Shown: positions 49,363 through 60,783 of the stretch, in pieces | How the letters are laid out: each line of letters begins with the position of its first letter | Position numbering within the stretch: position 1 is the stretch's first letter | DNA from: Ostrinia nubilalis | Taxonomy: Eukaryota; Arthropoda; Insecta; Lepidoptera; Crambidae | Assembly (NCBI RefSeq): GCF_963855985.1 | Contig: NC_087093.1 | Span: forward strand, 9,369,501 to 9,433,500 | Length of the DNA stretch: 64,000 nt | Reading direction: 5' to 3' | Notes under the pieces: model-generated | The model's database searches: none | What the model was told of the DNA's origin: nothing | Seen by the model: only the letters and a program-made list of their open reading frames with translations | Translations under genes and position numbers: made by a program

Positions 49363-49490
49363 AATATCGCTCTCTTTGTATTGGAAAGTGTGCTCCGCTT
49401 CGTTAGAGGTTGCGGAGAGCGGATGACCGCTCCTCTTTGTTTCTCTGTTCCGTTTGCGATCGCATCTCCGGCTATTTCGCACTTCCTCAA
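49363..49490 (-). repeat. AVIRT repeat, copy c
   Basis: Carries GCGGATGACCGCTC at 49419-49432 plus TCCGCTTCGTTAGAGG and TCCGTTTGCGATCGC. On the minus strand one frame reads AGDAIANGTEKQRGAVIRSP followed by QPLTK, alignable with copies a and b. Confidence 0.5.
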
Positions 49491-50625
49491 TAAATCTCTT
49501 ACGGCTGTACCTCGAAATTATATTCTATGCGCATTGCCTATGTACTGAACCGTAACTGGCGACATTGATTTATTATCTATGACTTAATTGTTAGTTATTG
49601 TTTCTAGCTCTACGAGTAGTTATGGTTATTATATTTTTTATTGATGCAAAGACAAATGGCTTTGTTTTATTAGCAAGTAAGTATTTAACATGTAATCCTG
49701 TGGTCGAAATTCAGGATGAAATTTTCAGGCTAAATAATTAAAAAAACAATTCCACTTAATTTCCGGGCAATGAAAAATATGAATCAAAGGCGAGGCCTTC
49801 CAAAGAAAACGTTGCACAAAAGCTTTGTTATTAAGAATAATTATTTCTCCAGAACTGGTACAAAAGAACTGAAAATACGTTCAGGAAATTCGAGATGTAG
49901 CCCATGTTAAAAACAAGATAAACAAGGCACCTGTTTTAAACGAGCGTGATTTATTTTGTAATATTCCCCGAGTTGCCATTAATTTATAGTTGCCGTTTTA
50001 AAACGCTGAAAAGTACGAGCATTCCGTCGCGCGGAAGGTACGAATTACTTTTTACTTCTTTATTGCGCAAATAAAAAGGATGTACTGCCGGAAGATACAC
50101 TTAGTCACTATAATGAGGCAATTTATTTTGATATTATGTTTTAGAAAGTAATCTTCAATAATATGATTATTTTGGCGCTTTACTTTTTTTTTAAACGGCA
50201 AATCAAATAACCGTGTACTCTTTGGAGGATTGGAAACAATTATTGTTATCATCATCATCATAGCCTAAATAAACTCTATCTAAATATTCCTGAAGATAGG
50301 ACTCACTTGATGCATTATAGGCCCTATCCTATTCTATGCTGTTCCAGTTGCTACCCCAAAATTACCTACACGACACTTTACTATAATTTTTGTTGTAATT
50401 ATTTACAAGAATTATTTTATTTTAACTTTTAAAAATATTAACAACTCTGTCCTAAAATAAGAACCAAACTTTCGCAATCATTGTAGGCTATTTCGAAGAA
50501 TTTTAATAATGTAAGGGAAACATTTTTTATTAGACAAAAAGTTTTCAACCCTACATAACTGGGAGCGTCACGAATGAATAATTAATTCAAACACTTCCGA
50601 ATCCAATGCTGTTTGAAAAACTCAC
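49491..50625. other. No gene recognised
   Basis: AT-rich DNA; nothing supportable. Confidence 0.42.
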
Positions 50626-50880
50626 GCAATTTGTCGTTCCAAAAAAAAAACTTTTCACTTTTTGCACAGACAAAAAAAAGTTGTTGCACTTTTTATTTTC
50701 ACTGAACGAGTCCGCATTGGCTGGTTAGTTCTTTTTTATGAGTATCGTATCGCTGAACTTGCCGAGCGGTCCACTTGTTGAGGCGCGAAGCGTTCGAACG
50801 TTCGCGCGCTCGGCGGAGCGTGGGCGACTGCGCTTCCCGCCCATTCATTGAACTGGCTGGAGTACTAGGGTGAACTCGAC
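50626..50880 (-). promoter_or_regulatory. Candidate promoter and leader exon
   Basis: On the minus strand a GC-rich block (50705-50830, with CGCTCCGCCGAGCGCGCG) is followed by an initiator TCAGT (50705-50701). A purine-rich leader (GAAAATAAAAAGTGCAAC) and a donor, AATTGC followed by GTGAGTTT (donor at 50625), come next. That is the look of a lepidopteran first non-coding exon. It could belong to the minus-strand gene with the coding exon at 25.7 kb, but the distance (25 kb) makes this only a guess. Confidence 0.33.
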
Positions 50881-53149
50881 TCGATCCCAAATCGTTCTTA
50901 TGATGAATGAAACGGGAAGGTATTGCGGATTGTATGAGTTATCGCCGGTCGCGCTAGACCATTACTGAAATAATAGATTTGGGAGTTCAATAAGTTAGTT
51001 CGATTCGGTTTATCTTGAGTAGGGTCTTAGTATGCGTGATTGCAGCTCTACATCTTCAACAATGATCACATCTACTGAATAAGTTTGAGCTTAATGTTAT
51101 ATTTGGTCTAAAATACCTACCTGATTATCTTACTTACATCGCTACTATGTAGTTTAATATTCCTTGACATTATTGATTATGGTAGTGTGAAGCATAATAA
51201 TATATTTTCGTTAGTGAAATCTATCATAACATACGTAGGTACATATAGGTACTAGAAGTTAATCTATCTATGGAATGAACAACTTATCTGTTTCTGTTTC
51301 AAACACATTAAACTTAATTCATAAAAGTTTGTCATTTATATTATAGTTCATGGCCAGAGATAAGAACCACGACACAATTTTGATACTTCTGAAGTTTGAT
51401 AAAAAAACTTCGTTCATAATTGGTCACCAGTTACTTTTGATTTCTCGATTTTGCTATAAATTTTATTTAAAAGATTAAAAATAGTTAATTCGAGTTCCTT
51501 TAATTGTGAGTTTCTGTAGTTGGGCATTGGCGTAGGTGTGCTGGTGGCGTGCTGGACGAGGACTCAAGACGCGCACCCCTTTATCACGGCGACTTCAAAA
51601 ACCACCTAATCTCTACAGAGCTGAACTGAATTAAGCAGTTTAAAATTCTACGTAACGACGGAACGTTACTTCACTAATTAACATTTTAAGTTCCCTGCGA
51701 ACGAGTCAGTCTTGAACATTTTATGTAGTTGTAACACGTTACAGAAGTGTCATACGTAACATTGTGTTTACTTGAAGTTATCTATTCATAGAGCTTAATA
51801 AAATACAGCACACTACCTAATATTATTCGACACAAAACTAAAATGAATAATGCAAAGGCGATGTGACGCTAGAGGCGGTTTTATGATAAGATCTTTTCAA
51901 CAAAAGCTCAACAAACTAATACCAAAAACCTATCCACGCAATCGCCGCTTAACTACCAAGCGCCGAAACATCATCAAAGTTCCATTTCCACATTTTTTAC
52001 CCTCGCTCTTTCTTAACGCGTCGGTTCGAAGCACAATAAACGTATTGTAAAGTAAGTGAGTGCGCAGACAACTGTGTTTGGGTGGCTTTGATAAAGTACC
52101 GCTGGTTTAAGGTGCTCTAAAGATTACAGCCTATCGTGAATTCGTTGTCTGTGATTTTCATTGGAAACGCTGTATTACTACTCCGCTATCCGAATGTATG
52201 TCTTAACCCATTTCCCCTGGGTTTAATGTCGGTTGTCGCCGGATATCAGTACCCTGGTAACAGTTTACTGGCACGCATAAACGAAATCCGATTTGACGAA
52301 CGAACTTTGACTGAATTAAATTATTTTGGCAAAGTTGTTTCATTTGTTTTGTTTCTCGTATGTGGGTACTGTTGTTCGATAGAGCCTGATATTGGTTTAA
52401 TAAAGTTGTAAACTCATACGTAAATAAACTTACTTCAGCAAACTTTAGTTACTAAGATTTTGATATCAAAATCCCGGAATGTCGTAAGTCATATTGGTGT
52501 ATTATTAAGGTGTGTAGTAAATATATTTCTTCTTCTAATTTAGTGACGTAATAGAATGAAAGCTGCGGTAAGAGTTTCTACATCGGAAGGCGTGGGTTGT
52601 ACATAATGTATCAGCCACAGACAATGGCGGCCAGGACATAATGTCAACAATGTGTTCATCAGGGTACAATCCCAAATTACGTGAAGCATGTTTGAGTCTT
52701 CAAGACACGGTAATATGGCGCTGTAATTATGCTAAAGAAAGGAAATGAACACAATGGAAACACAAGGCACCTACTTGCTCTTATGGAAATGATGAGGCAA
52801 ACCCCCAAAGATTTAACGCCCATTATTTTGCTATAAAGTAAGGAAAGCTAATAAACTCTGCCCAAGATGTTGATCTCGTTGGAAATGAACAGATTGGCTA
52901 TGAAATTTTAATTAAATGGACTTAGTTTTGTATTAAGGTGTTTACTTCAAACATTAGCAATTTCCAACCCATTTTAAAATGTATCGGTAACACTTAATTG
53001 GTGAATTGTAACGTTCGCTGTGGGCCACGCACCCCTCTTTCATGGTTTCTGCAGAATACCAGTGGCCGTAACGTGCTCTTCAGTACGTTATGACCTCATA
53101 CTGAGCAGAGACCAATTTGGTACAATGTATTTTGCTTTTTAAGTTGATT
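50881..53149. other. No gene recognised
   Basis: Frames at 51850-52050 and 52136-52411 were examined. Neither has splice sites, a start context or a motif that would support a gene. Confidence 0.42.
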
Positions 53150-53207
53150 GTACTTATTGTTTAATTTTTTGGTACCAAATAAATGTTTTTTCTTTCTTTC
53201 TTTCTTA
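53150..53207 (+). mobile_element. Retroelement 3' tail with (TTTC)n
   Basis: TTTGGTACCAAATAAATG followed by (TTTC)n, the same ending as at 25482-25536. It lies about 370 bp downstream of the GMC gene's stop codon, beyond the candidate poly(A) signal. Confidence 0.55.
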
Positions 53208-53378
53208 ATTTGGTAAGTAAATAAGTACAGTCAATAACTTTCCATAAGTCTTTGATGCGGCGTATTGCGATTGTAGCAATGTTTTGCTGGCATAATAGGT
53301 AAACTTAGAAGGTAGTGCCCTTTCCCCAAGCGCCGTTAATCCCTCTTTAATGGATGTCTGCATAGGAGAACCATTAAT

Positions 53379-53384
53379 TTTATT
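53379..53384 (-). terminator. Candidate poly(A) signal of the GMC gene
   Basis: AATAAA on the minus strand, 190 bp past the stop codon. It is the first perfect hexamer after the stop that I found. Confidence 0.4.
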
Positions 53385-53574
53385 ATTCGTGGTGACGTGA
53401 CACGGCACGGAACCCTTTCTCAAACCCAATATGGGCTGTAATGAAATCAAAGGATGCCAGATTATTTTACAACGTTCTAAAAATAGAGTACAGATTTTCA
53501 AAAGAAGATGAGATAATAAATTAATAATTAATGTTATGATGGCAGTCTTTAATTTACTTATTACCTAAAATGAA

Positions 53575-54820
53575 TTACGCTACTACATTCGACCAAGTTT
53601 TCTTAATCATATCTGCTGCTTTTTCTCCGATCATAATTGCAGGAACATTCGTGTGAGCACAAATTGGTCTCGGAATTACACTAGAATCTACCACTCTTAA
53701 TCCTTCGACTCCATAAACGCGCAATTCTGGATCCACCACAGCGTAAGGGTCATTGGGAGGACCCATCCTACAAGTAGCGATCTGATGATGAAGTGAGACA
53801 GTCAAAGTTCTAATTGCACATTCCCAGTATGCATCAGTATTCGGTGCATGTGTTCTACACGTCGGATATTCTGCCAAATGCAATTGTGGTGCATACTTAC
53901 TAAAAGCTGGTGACTGTCCCAATTTTATAACATATTTGACAGCTTCTATTAGGGTCGCCATGTCTTTAGGATCAGTAAAATAATTTCCATATAATTTAGG
54001 ATGTGAAAACGGATTTGTGTCTCGCAGTTCCATATAGCCTTTTGATTTAGGTTGTAAAAGCATGGGCACTGCTGACCATGTATCAAGTCCACTAAGTGAT
54101 CCAAATGCAGTATAATAAGTTTTGTCTGATATTTTCCAGCTTTTTCTGAATAAACCACCAGCGTCAAGTGTTATTGATGCACCCATGCTTATCAGTTCTA
54201 CGTCAGGAACCAACTCTGGATCTTCAGATTGCGATGTCTTGATATAACCGATACCTTCAACAGAACCAGGCGTAGTGAGAAGTCCGTCACCGAACTGTAG
54301 CCATTGCATCAGATTTGGTAATGTAGCAACTTTAGGCTCTAACAGACTGGCGTTTGTGGAATTTAATTTGAAGATTACTCCAGGGAAGGCAACGTGGTCA
54401 TAAAGAGTTTTTCCAACTTGAACATCGGCAATAACTGGAATGCCAAGAGTTTGCAAATGTTCTTTAGGTCCTACTCCTGACAACATGAGCAGCTGAGGCG
54501 ATGCTATTGGTCCTGCAGAAAGAATGACTTCTCGTCTGCATCGGACTGTAAATTTTTTGCCATTTTTAATGTATTCAATTGCGTATGCTCTTTTAGATTG
54601 AGAGTCAATAATCACTTTTGTAGCTCTAGCTTCTGGCAGAATGTGTAGATTCTTTCTTCTTTTATGGGGATGTAAGAATGCTTTCGCTGCACTTTGTCTA
54701 TGACCTTTGTTGGTTGTTGTTTGAATATAGCCAAATCCAAATTGATCTGGTGCGTTGTAATCCACAGTTGGATGTCCAAAGTCACGGCCGGCTTGCAGGA
54801 ATGCTTCAATAAGTCCAGTC
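53575..54820 (-). CDS. GMC gene, coding exon 5: substrate domain and active site
   Basis: Codes residues 308-722 and the TAA stop. Holds the second GMC signature, the substrate-binding domain and both active-site histidines, ending [12 protein letters not shown], the usual C-terminal FAD-contacting helix. Acceptor TTTTTCATTCCAG. Confidence 0.95.
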
Positions 54821-57800
54821 CTGGAATGAAAAAGTGCGTTATAGCGAAATGCTTTTTAGTGGTTATGAATATTTATTGCATTGTGCAACTAATTTAAACT
54901 TTGTAAAGATCTTATCTTGGTAGTTTCGTTATTAAATTTAAAAGTTTCCTATGGTTGGGCGCAAGTTTAGAACTTACTTAAACGGAACGTTCTCGACAGT
55001 TAGCTCGCCGTGACGCCCGCGATAGGAGGCATCTTTGTATTTTTTTAGCTCGGAACGTTCAGACTTCTTGTAATATTGCAGAACTTCTTCGTGAGACCTG
55101 TAAATAGGAAAGTAAGCTTTCTTTATACGCTATAAATGCAATATTAAACAATCGTACTCAGTTATAATATACGAGACGAGTATTAGTTCCATATTACTCG
55201 TGTTGGTAAGTATACATTCACATTACGTGTAGATAGTACTGTTTGTAATTTTCCACCAAGAAGAATTTTCTTACTACATAATATTATTATTTGGTAAAGA
55301 TATAGAAATTTTAATCTTACTACCCGAAATAATGGAAAAAAAAATAAAGCTTACCAGCCATAGTTTCCATCGGCGGCGATACGATCCCAATCCTGCGAGC
55401 GACCCCGGGTGTACAGCATAAAGTTTGTGACTGACGTGCCTCCTACTGCCTTGCCTCGAGGCCAGAAGCACCTCTGCTCCTCACTCCCTGTAATAACGAA
55501 AAAGATAAGAACAAGTCAAGTTTATTGCTCAGCGCATCGCATCGGCGCGAATGATTGCTTACGTGCCATAAATTCGTGCTTCGAGCAAAATGAGATTTCA
55601 CATTCATCCGTTTTAATACTGTTCCATTACCACTTTCAATCATATTTGTCTGTCTATAATATTATTCATCATTCAATCAATTACGAATTTTTTGATATAG
55701 AAATACCTACATTGGACTTGAAGGGGGTAAAAGTTTATAAGCAAAACAAAAATGTTTTTTTAAAGTTATGGATGTCATTATGAAGAACCTATACTTTTTT
55801 AACATTTTGGATTTGCCATCGTGTTTTTGATTGTCATCCAGTTAAGACTTTCTTTGAAAAACTAAACTCTACGTAGCAAAACCGAGGGTACAGGCTAGCG
55901 TTCTTACAAATGGCAGTTAACAAGAACATTATTCATGCCGTTTTCTTTTACCCAAAGTACTGAATGCGACAACGCCGCGCTAATCCGCGCAGATGTGCCC
56001 CTGCCCCGAACGTGATAATCGCGTTAAAAAGTTGATAATTTGAATTGTACGAATCTGTACAGGGGTTTTTAAAGGGCAATTCTCAGAGGTGAAATGTAAG
56101 AATCTGTACAGGGGTTTTAAAAGGGTAATTCTCTAAGGTCTAAATAAATAAAGAATAACTCTACCTTATGAATGGAAGTAACATTGGCTGTGCTTAGGTC
56201 CTTACTAGGTCCTTAATTCTTAGTATATGCCTCAGAGTACTATGACTAATAGAGAAAGAATGATTACGTTTGTTATAATTAAGTCCCGTGATTATGCTTT
56301 AACTGTTAAAATGTAAGGGAGTTCCGCGACAAAGTACTTACTCGTAATAATATAGGAAGTTCTAACTCGACAAGCTTACAGACTTAAATGCCCTATTTTC
56401 ATTAACCATAGGCTTTAACACGCTTTTGAATAAAAATGCTTGTTATGGTAATTATTGAATGCTATTTGCTTGTTACTGGAATTTAAATAATTGACTCCCG
56501 GTATGACGCAGCATAACAACATTAAAAAAAATAAGGTCCATGGACCTTGAATAATATGGGAGTAGCATTTTGCTACATCTTCAACCACATAAGTTTTTCT
56601 ATTAGATATAAATAGACTGCCTCAGGTGGGATTCGAGCTAACGACCTTTCGCTTACAGGATAAACCAACGTCTCTGAGGTTTATGATTTATCTATTTTTG
56701 CCACAAAAAATAGGCAAGTTCAGTACATAATAACCACGTTTACAAGTGCATAGTACATATATGTATGTCACATTTAATCTGTATTGAGCAGAATAATAAT
56801 TTCAACGTTAAAGTAACTAAAAAAAAGAATATAAATAACAATATTTCATCCCAGTTGCCTACATAATATTTGCAGGTATTTTTGCATCAAATTATCTTGC
56901 ACGAACAAGTTTATACACTAGACGAACACTTACTTAAATAGGTAGTTGGGACTACGTCGCTAATGAGACTTTGAGTACTTCTACAGCTTTAGAATTTAAA
57001 ACACTTCGCGGCGGAAAAGAAATTTGAAGTATTTGACTTGGTAAATAAACAGTGGTCTATAGAAAAGTTTGGACTTGAAAGCTTATCGTTTTATTTGGGT
57101 AAAAACGTTAGAATCGTTGAATGCAACATGCCATTGTGTTTGGTTTATGTGCTATTGTTCTTATAACATTAAAAGAAAATAAATACGACTCACTGCTCAC
57201 GTACCTTTTAAATTTTTATAATGAGGTGGTAGTGTCCATCTACAAATGTTTATCATAATTAAATACTTCCAATAATTTTTATACTCAGGCACTATTTATT
57301 TATTGTAACACTTCTGCATACCTACTAAAGATTAATAAATAAACCCTTACACAAAGTTTAAACAAATATTTTCATTTTAGCAGGTACCTTATAGACCCCT
57401 TTCGGTTTCGGTTTTTTAAATATTAATTTATTGAGGTTGTTATTTATGACAGCAGCAAGAAATTCAACACTCACCCAAGCACACGCCCGGTTGGTGTTCC
57501 ATAGTATACGGCCAAGCGTAGTCCGTCAGCTGCAAGTAATGGGCTAAAGCTGGTACGTCTGACAGCAGCATCTCAGGTTTTCCAGCCTCAATGACCAGCA
57601 CCATCGCCTTAGGCTTGTCTTCAGTGAGCCGAGACGCCAACACAGACCCAGCTGAACCCGCCCCCACAATAACGTAGTCGTACTCGTCTAAAGGACTCGT
57701 ATAACCTGAAAGCAAATTAGAGTCCAGTCAAGGTATGCAGAGCCTGTATAGCATGTTTTTGCTTTCGTAGATTTATTTTAGGTCCAGGTATTACAGCGAG

Positions 57801-59906
57801 CGACTAAAGTCCAGTCGAAGTATGTTGGGAACCTGCACATGGTTTTGCTTTTTTATTTAGGTCTATTATAACAAGCAGCTCAAAGTGATCGAATGCCGCA
57901 TGAATGCACTTTAAATCCGTAGGTATTTTTAGCTGTTATTTTTTTTTTTTCATTTATTCTCATAGGACCACAAACAGATTCACAATCAGAATTTATATAA
58001 AGAAGATAGTATAAAATAATATTATTATTATGAATCCAACAGCGCTGGTCTCAGTTTACTTATCAACTAGTGTTAAGGTGGAGTTCGTCTTTTACATAAT
58101 TTTAACTAAGTATGCATGTAAAATAACTTATACAAAGCAATATTTTGTACCTTCATAATTTCAACAACCTAACCGTGCATGTTGGTTGGTGATATGCAAG
58201 AGATACGGTGATCGAAGTGAAACCTTGGGTTCAGAGGCATTTCTCGCAAGTGGGTGCATCTACAGAGCAGGTGTGTGATATCAATTACATGTGGAACTTA
58301 CGGGGCTGAACTGAGCATATCAACAGCAAGCCCTCGAAACTTATCATGCCTTAGTGAAAAGATATCCAGATCGTTGAAGTTTTCATTATATAATTTTAGC
58401 ATTCTGTTAATTGGTCACCGAATACCTGCAATTGGTTCGGCAAGGCTTGATTGCAAACAATTTATGCGTTCGTATTGCATTTTTTATTAACAAAACTGAT
58501 GAAACGTGAAAAAGTTAAGAGATGGTGATATTACTTTCAGTAATCCAAAAGTACCTACATTCTGTACATAATATTTCATTATTACTACTTCCTAGAAGAA
58601 AATATCTTTCTGACAAATCATAAAAAGTACTTTGGCCGGTTGGCGGTTCAATAGGAATTCAATAGCCTCTTTTACCAAATGACAGAGTTCTAATGACACA
58701 AACAATGAGACACGGTTATTAGTCAGCATTTTCTTTCCTTTGTCCTTTGGTTTAAGTCTTAAGAAGTGTATAAGTAAGTATAATAACGAACGACAGTCAA
58801 TACTTACCTCGTAATGTTTTACCGAACTTGATTTTTTTTAATAAACACCATAAAATCTAGCTAAATTGGATAACCATGTAATTTTTACTGGTTATTTTCA
58901 TTGAGTCATCGATAAATCACTCGATTAATGGCAATATAAACTACATTAAATAAGTTTAATTATTGTAAGTGATTGATAAATTATTATTAGGTAACTAGTG
59001 AGAGTTTAATATATTATATAAAAAAAAAACACATTTTAGGAGCTGTTTAAGAGTCAAATATTATAATGAATTTTATTATCGGCTTAGTCATCAAAATGAC
59101 AACTTCTCAAAATGACAACCGGGACGCAAAATGTCCACAAATAATCGAAATATCCGAAATAGACAATAGGTATTATGTATTATGAGAAGTTGTATTTTAG
59201 CGAAGTTGACATTTTAAGAAGTTGTAATTTCGAGAAGTGGACATTTTGCATCCCGGTTGTCATTTTGAGAAGTTGTCATTTTGATGACTAAACCGAATTA
59301 TCATTGTAATTACGTGGGCACTCGTATGTAGGCATGTGCTTAATACATACTCGAACATGCTAAAGAAAAACAACATGAATATGTTGTTAGCATGGGAATA
59401 TTTTGAACTTTTTTTAATTACTAACGCTAAATTCATTAAATTTACTAATAATAACTTGTTTGCTTACCTTTAGGCAACGGGTAGCTGTCTCGAAGGAAGT
59501 CGAACGGGTCATTGGCGTTCTGTGGGGAGTAGTTCACTGCTACAGTTTGCATCATCATGTTCACTATTGGGCTTTGGGGATATGACCACAGCAGAAAGCG
59601 GCCCTTTCTCCCCTTTTCCTTTAGAAGTTGCTCTTCATCATTCTCTACTTTTATATTTGAATCTTGGTTATCACTTTTAACACTATCGAGGTTTTCGTCT
59701 TTTGCAGCTGCATCATCGACAGGGTAAGGCCAAAGTATCCGTCCCTTTGGTAGATTGATGTTATTGACAGAATCTAATTCAGTCTTTCTCCAGTCGCCGT
59801 CAAATTCTTCGATCGTCACAACATCTTCGTCGTCTTCGCACTTGCCATTATGGATAAGGATGGCTAGTAAAATTATGGCTAGAGTAACTTTTTTGAAGCT
59901 CCCCAT
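53575..59906 (-). CDS. Secreted GMC-family FAD oxidoreductase, 722 aa, five exons
   Basis: Likely oxidises an alcohol, sugar or sterol hydroxyl using FAD, like insect glucose dehydrogenases and ecdysone oxidases; the substrate cannot be told. Exons on the minus strand: 59906-59468, 57705-57475, 55487-55355, 55097-54978, 54820-53575. All borders are GT-AG and the phases (1, 1, 2, 2) rejoin without a break into 2169 nt including TAA. Residues 1-23 are a signal peptide ([14 protein letters not shown] core). Residues 24-112 are an acidic extension. VGAGSAGS (160-167) is the FAD Rossmann loop. GKAVGGTS (235-242) is GMC signature 1. [15 protein letters not shown] (411-425) fits signature 2 exactly. 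H653 ([10 protein letters not shown]) and H697 (AHTNVP) form the catalytic His/His pair. The usual family length is about 570-640, so the N-terminus is longer than normal. Lepidoptera have expanded families of these genes, so a precise orthologue name is not given. Confidence 0.93.
54821..54977 (-). other. GMC gene intron 4
   Basis: 157-bp intron with GT-AG ends, phase 2. No repeat inside. Confidence 0.85.
54978..55097 (-). CDS. GMC gene, coding exon 4
   Basis: Codes residues 268-308: [20 protein letters not shown], then [16 protein letters not shown]. This matches the family's W-x-Y-x-x-V-L-x-Y-F-x-K-S-E and H-G-x-L-x-V segments. Acceptor TATTTACAG, donor TTTAA followed by GTAAGT. Confidence 0.92.
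55355..55487 (-). CDS. GMC gene, coding exon 3: GMC signature 1
   Basis: Codes residues 224-268. [20 protein letters not shown] is the FAD-attachment-loop signature. The residue before the asparagine is threonine, where the family pattern expects an aliphatic residue. Donor GGCTG followed by GTAAGC. Confidence 0.92.
55488..57474 (-). other. GMC gene intron 2
   Basis: 1987-bp intron, phase 1. It holds a SINE-like relic (56525-56690). Plus-strand frames such as 55409-55783 overlap exon 3 antisense and are not genes. Confidence 0.8.
56525..56690 (-). mobile_element. SINE-like relic with B box
   Basis: On the minus strand, TTAGCTCGAATCCCACC near 56640 fits a pol III B box, and the flanking GTAAGCGAAAGGTCG looks like a tRNA anticodon/variable region. 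The A box is not clear. Decayed, inside intron 2 of the GMC gene. Confidence 0.35.
57475..57705 (-). CDS. GMC gene, coding exon 2: FAD-binding motif
   Basis: Codes residues 147-223 with split codons at each side. Contains [20 protein letters not shown], then the glutamate VIEAGK expected to bind the FAD ribose, and the [10 protein letters not shown] segment that leads to the substrate loop. Acceptor TTTGCTTTCAG, donor TTGG followed by GTGAGT. Confidence 0.93.
57706..59467 (-). other. GMC gene intron 1
   Basis: 1762-bp intron, phase 1, carrying a foldback element near its 5' end. The rest is AT-rich and unremarkable. Confidence 0.8.
59079..59297. mobile_element. Foldback MITE inside GMC intron 1
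   Basis: Arms 59079-59138 and 59237-59297 are about 60-bp inverted copies with very few mismatches (GTCATCAAAATGACAACTTC in the left arm). ATTATC occurs just outside the left arm and again just outside the right arm, a possible target duplication. The right half also contains a degenerate tandem of GAAGTTGACATTTT. Confidence 0.8.
59468..59906 (-). CDS. GMC gene, coding exon 1: signal peptide and acidic extension
   Basis: Codes residues 1-146 plus one base. The start MGSFKK is chosen because the signal peptide follows directly and because a polypyrimidine-CAG acceptor lies only 5 bp upstream (exon begins at 59911); a longer in-frame reading upstream would be intronic. Donor: AAAG followed by GTAAGC. 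The exon contains two related words, GRILWPYP (55-62) and GRFLLWSYP (102-110), and a basic cluster KEKGRKGR (96-103). Confidence 0.88.
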
Positions 59907-59911
59907 TTTGT

Positions 59912-60400
59912 CTGCAAACAAAAATTCGAGTAAATTATTTAGACCTGCTATAACATTTTGGAATATGTCGTTCAATTTTGATAAATGCGTTTTTCTATTG
60001 TAATTTTAAATGCCTAATTTTGAGTGTATTTTTAAATGGTTAATTCTTCATTAATGGTGGGATGTTATTTTGGTGTTACACTTACAATGTAAGTCTTACA
60101 TATAAAATTTGAAAATTGTGAATAAGATAGTAAAAAAAATATGATTTTAAAAGGCCATAGAAATAGTTAAATTATAAATAATAAAAAATAATTTAAAAAA
60201 AAATATGAAACTGGGTGACAAGCACAGTTTGGAAAGTTACCTTCCTAATAATGTTAATTTAACGTCAAATAATCTAAAACTTAGCTTACCTCTCTTTTTC
60301 AAAACTCCCTTAGTGTTCAAGGGCAGCGTGTCGACATCCCCGCGGCCGGTGGCGGAGTGAGCCAGCCTGCGCGCGCGCGGGCCTTGACCGTGGCTTGTAC
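59912..60400 (-). promoter_or_regulatory. Probable leader intron, leader exon and promoter of the GMC gene
   Basis: A donor, GAAAAAGAG followed by GTAAGC (donor ends at 60289), and the acceptor just above the ATG (CAG at 59914-59912) would remove a 378-bp 5' intron. The leader exon then starts upstream of 60290 in a GC-rich block (GCGCGCGCGCAGGC at about 60370), the usual base composition of a promoter here. No TATA box or TCAGT initiator was found, so the start site is not placed. Confidence 0.45.
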
Positions 60401-60658
60401 CGCTACTTTGACATAATGACCAATATCACTCACCCGCATTTAAGCACACCGACAAATACTTTCGGCATACACATTACTATGTGTAGAGACGCTTTGCGAG
60501 CACCTTTCACGGGCTGACCTGGACGAAAATAGTTTGTGCAGCTCCATAGATGGTCGGGACTTTTTGCAACCATTCTCTGTGGATTCTGAGTGAATTACAA
60601 AGCTTTATTTTGCTCTACTTTTTAGGATATTGGGTACATTTTTCGTCATTACTGCTTA

Positions 60659-60699
60659 CTTCAAACATTTTAACCTGCTACAGGTTAAAATGTTTGAAG
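60659..60699. repeat. Perfect 19-bp stem with 3-nt loop
   Basis: 60659-60677 and 60681-60699 are exact inverted copies (CTTCAAACATTTTAACCTG) around CTA, with partial pairing beyond. It lies upstream of the GMC leader exon. The loop is too small for a standard microRNA precursor. Confidence 0.8.
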
Positions 60700-60783
60700 A
60701 AAGTAAGAACAGAGTTTATATTTTCAACGATTGTTTTTGTCGAGTATTTCCAGTCGGGCTGGCATGATGAAGTGATAAAATAA

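Noticed and set aside
52136..52411. 91-codon frame with hydrophobic segments
   Set aside because: Opens only on a non-ATG start, has no signal peptide arrangement and no flanking splice sites.
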